A DNA stretch of 6,848 nucleotides from Nitrospinaceae bacterium. Lineage in GTDB: Bacteria > Nitrospinota > Nitrospinia > Nitrospinales > VA-1. The notes beneath the pieces are model-generated. The model ran no database searches and had not been told where the DNA came from. It saw nothing but the letters and a program-made list of their open reading frames with translations. Positions 5,922-6,848 of this stretch are shown here, piece by piece (the stretch's first letter is position 1; each line of letters starts with the position of its first letter). The translations under genes were made by a program, and so were the position numbers. The stretch spans positions 1-6,848 of the forward strand of contig JAJDBA010000045.1 of NCBI GenBank assembly GCA_029261675.1. Reading direction: 5' to 3'.

Positions 5922-6848
5922 TTAAAGCCACACTTCTTTGGTTTTTAATCTTTCCATTGCCAGGTCGGTGGCGGCATCTCGGAAAATAGAGTCTTCTTTC
6001 ATCCGTGAAAATATTTCTTTCATATTCTTTGCAACCGTATCAAAAATAAGATTTTCTGTGTAGGTTCGTGTGTCTTTTTCTTGAACTTTTATCGAATAAG
6101 TTTCATCTTCAATCATTTTTCGTTCTACAGCACAGCCAATCACTCCACCAGCATTAACAATAAAATCTGTAAGCGACAAAATATTTCGCCTGTGCTTTAA
6201 ATAATACTCCACGGGCTTACTGCTTGGCGTGTTAGCCCCTTGAAGAATAAGCCGACAGTCAATTCGGTCGATATTTTTAGCTGTTATTGCATCGGGTCTT
6301 GCTGCTGGAATCAAAATATCGCAGGGAGCTTCCAACAGCCAGTCCAGTTGCTCAGGCCCAAACTTTTTATTGACAGATTTGGAATAGTGGCTTAGCCCTC
6401 CCGATTGCTTCCGAATTTTTGAAAGCTCCTCAACATCCAATCCATTCGGGTTCCACAGCCCCATATTTATGTCCGAGGCCCCTACTATCAGAGCACCTTT
6501 TTCTTTAAGCTTAATCGCAGTAGGGCAACCGACATTGCCAAAACCTTGAATGACTATCCTGGAATTTTTAAGCCTGAAGTTTTCTAAAATATTCTCAAGC
6601 GATAGTGCCGCTGAAAATAATCCGTGAGCAGTCAATCCCCAGTCATCGATTGGAATGCCTCCGTATTCAACCGGTCGCCCGACACCGCCACGATCATGGG
6701 TTTCTTTATTTAGTTTTTTTGAATGATTATCGTAAATCTGTTGAATGTCATGTTCATCGGTACCCATATCGGGGGCGGGGAGATAATTGTCCAATTCAAA
6801 TAATGCATCGGCAAATTTCTCTATCAATAGACTTTTTGAATTAGAGGC
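5922..6848 (-). CDS. Glu/Leu/Phe/Val dehydrogenase family protein, probable glutamate dehydrogenase (N-terminus beyond right edge)
   Basis: The family performs reversible NAD(P)-dependent oxidative deamination of an amino acid, usually glutamate to 2-oxoglutarate and ammonia. About 308 C-terminal residues are visible, against roughly 410-450 for a full enzyme. The frame is open to the edge (leading residues ASNSKSL), so the TTG at 6827 is internal and the true start lies outside. Visible marks are LPAPDMGTDEHD (about 6744-6779), the GRPVEYGGIP segment, the Rossmann dinucleotide motif GFGNVG at 6528-6545 followed by GASD, LQGANTP, and NAGGVIGCAVE near the C-terminus. The substrate-binding and catalytic lysines lie upstream and cannot be checked, so Glu versus Leu/Phe/Val specificity and NAD versus NADP use are open. 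The usual ATGxG segment reads LTAHG here (within 6621-6638). The gene converges on the cyclase gene with 2 nt between stop codons. Confidence 0.9.
   Translation of the reverse strand, partial: ASNSKSLLIEKFADALFELDNYLPAPDMGTDEHDIQQIYDNHSKKLNKETHDRGGVGRPVEYGGIPIDDWGLTAHGLFSAALSLENILENFRLKNSRIVIQGFGNVGCPTAIKLKEKGALIVGASDINMGLWNPNGLDVEELSKIRKQSGGLSHYSKSVNKKFGPEQLDWLLEAPCDILIPAARPDAITAKNIDRIDCRLILQGANTPSSKPVEYYLKHRRNILSLTDFIVNAGGVIGCAVERKMIEDETYSIKVQEKDTRTYTENLIFDTVAKNMKEIFSRMKEDSIFRDAATDLAMERLKTKEVWL

Noticed and set aside
6825..6827. TTG as the true start of the dehydrogenase.
   Set aside because: The frame continues to the window edge and the family needs about 110 more N-terminal residues with the catalytic lysines.
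6825..6833. CAATAGACT also occurs at 2601-2609, suggesting a dispersed repeat.
   Set aside because: Nine bases in an AT-rich 6.8-kb window, one copy inside a coding region, is compatible with chance.
6605..6844. Plus-strand open frame opposite the dehydrogenase gene.
   Set aside because: It has no family resemblance and lies fully within a well-supported gene on the other strand.

Overview
The window is a gene-dense piece of a chromosome, fairly AT-rich (roughly 40% G+C by eye). It looks like a Gram-negative bacterium: one gene encodes a lipobox lipoprotein, one a Sec-exported cupredoxin, and a CcsA/HemX-type gene sits just before hemA and hemC. That last order is familiar from deltaproteobacterial and related lineages such as Nitrospinota. 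This placement is an inference from gene order and protein style; no 16S or other marker is present.

Region 1 (1-2537, + strand) is a compact tetrapyrrole cluster. It begins with the 3' end of a CcsA/HemX-like membrane protein, followed directly by hemA (glutamyl-tRNA reductase) and, after 4 nt, hemC (porphobilinogen deaminase). HemA commits glutamyl-tRNA to tetrapyrrole synthesis and HemC builds hydroxymethylbilane. The membrane protein belongs to a family linked to cytochrome c maturation or HemA control. hemD does not follow hemC here.

Region 2 (2538-2685) is the only real intergenic gap. It holds a T-tract, a small perfect hairpin with a GCAA loop, a 12-bp palindrome, and a second copy of half of that palindrome. 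It is the likely place for the end of the hem transcript and the control region of the next operon.

Region 3 (2686-5919, + strand) is a three-gene operon with overlapping genes (4 bp and 11 bp). The genes encode a secreted cupredoxin with a plausible full copper-ligand set, a lipoprotein that looks like a diverged cupredoxin without those ligands, and a membrane class III adenylate/guanylate cyclase with a large extracytoplasmic sensor region, a HAMP linker and an intact catalytic domain. The arrangement suggests an envelope copper/redox sensing unit that signals through a cyclic nucleotide. This is the most interesting part of the window, but its function is inferred only.

Region 4 (5922-6848, - strand) is the 3' two-thirds or so of a Glu/Leu/Phe/Val dehydrogenase family gene. 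It is convergent with the cyclase, 2 nt apart, and runs off the right edge. No tRNA, rRNA, CRISPR array or mobile element was seen.
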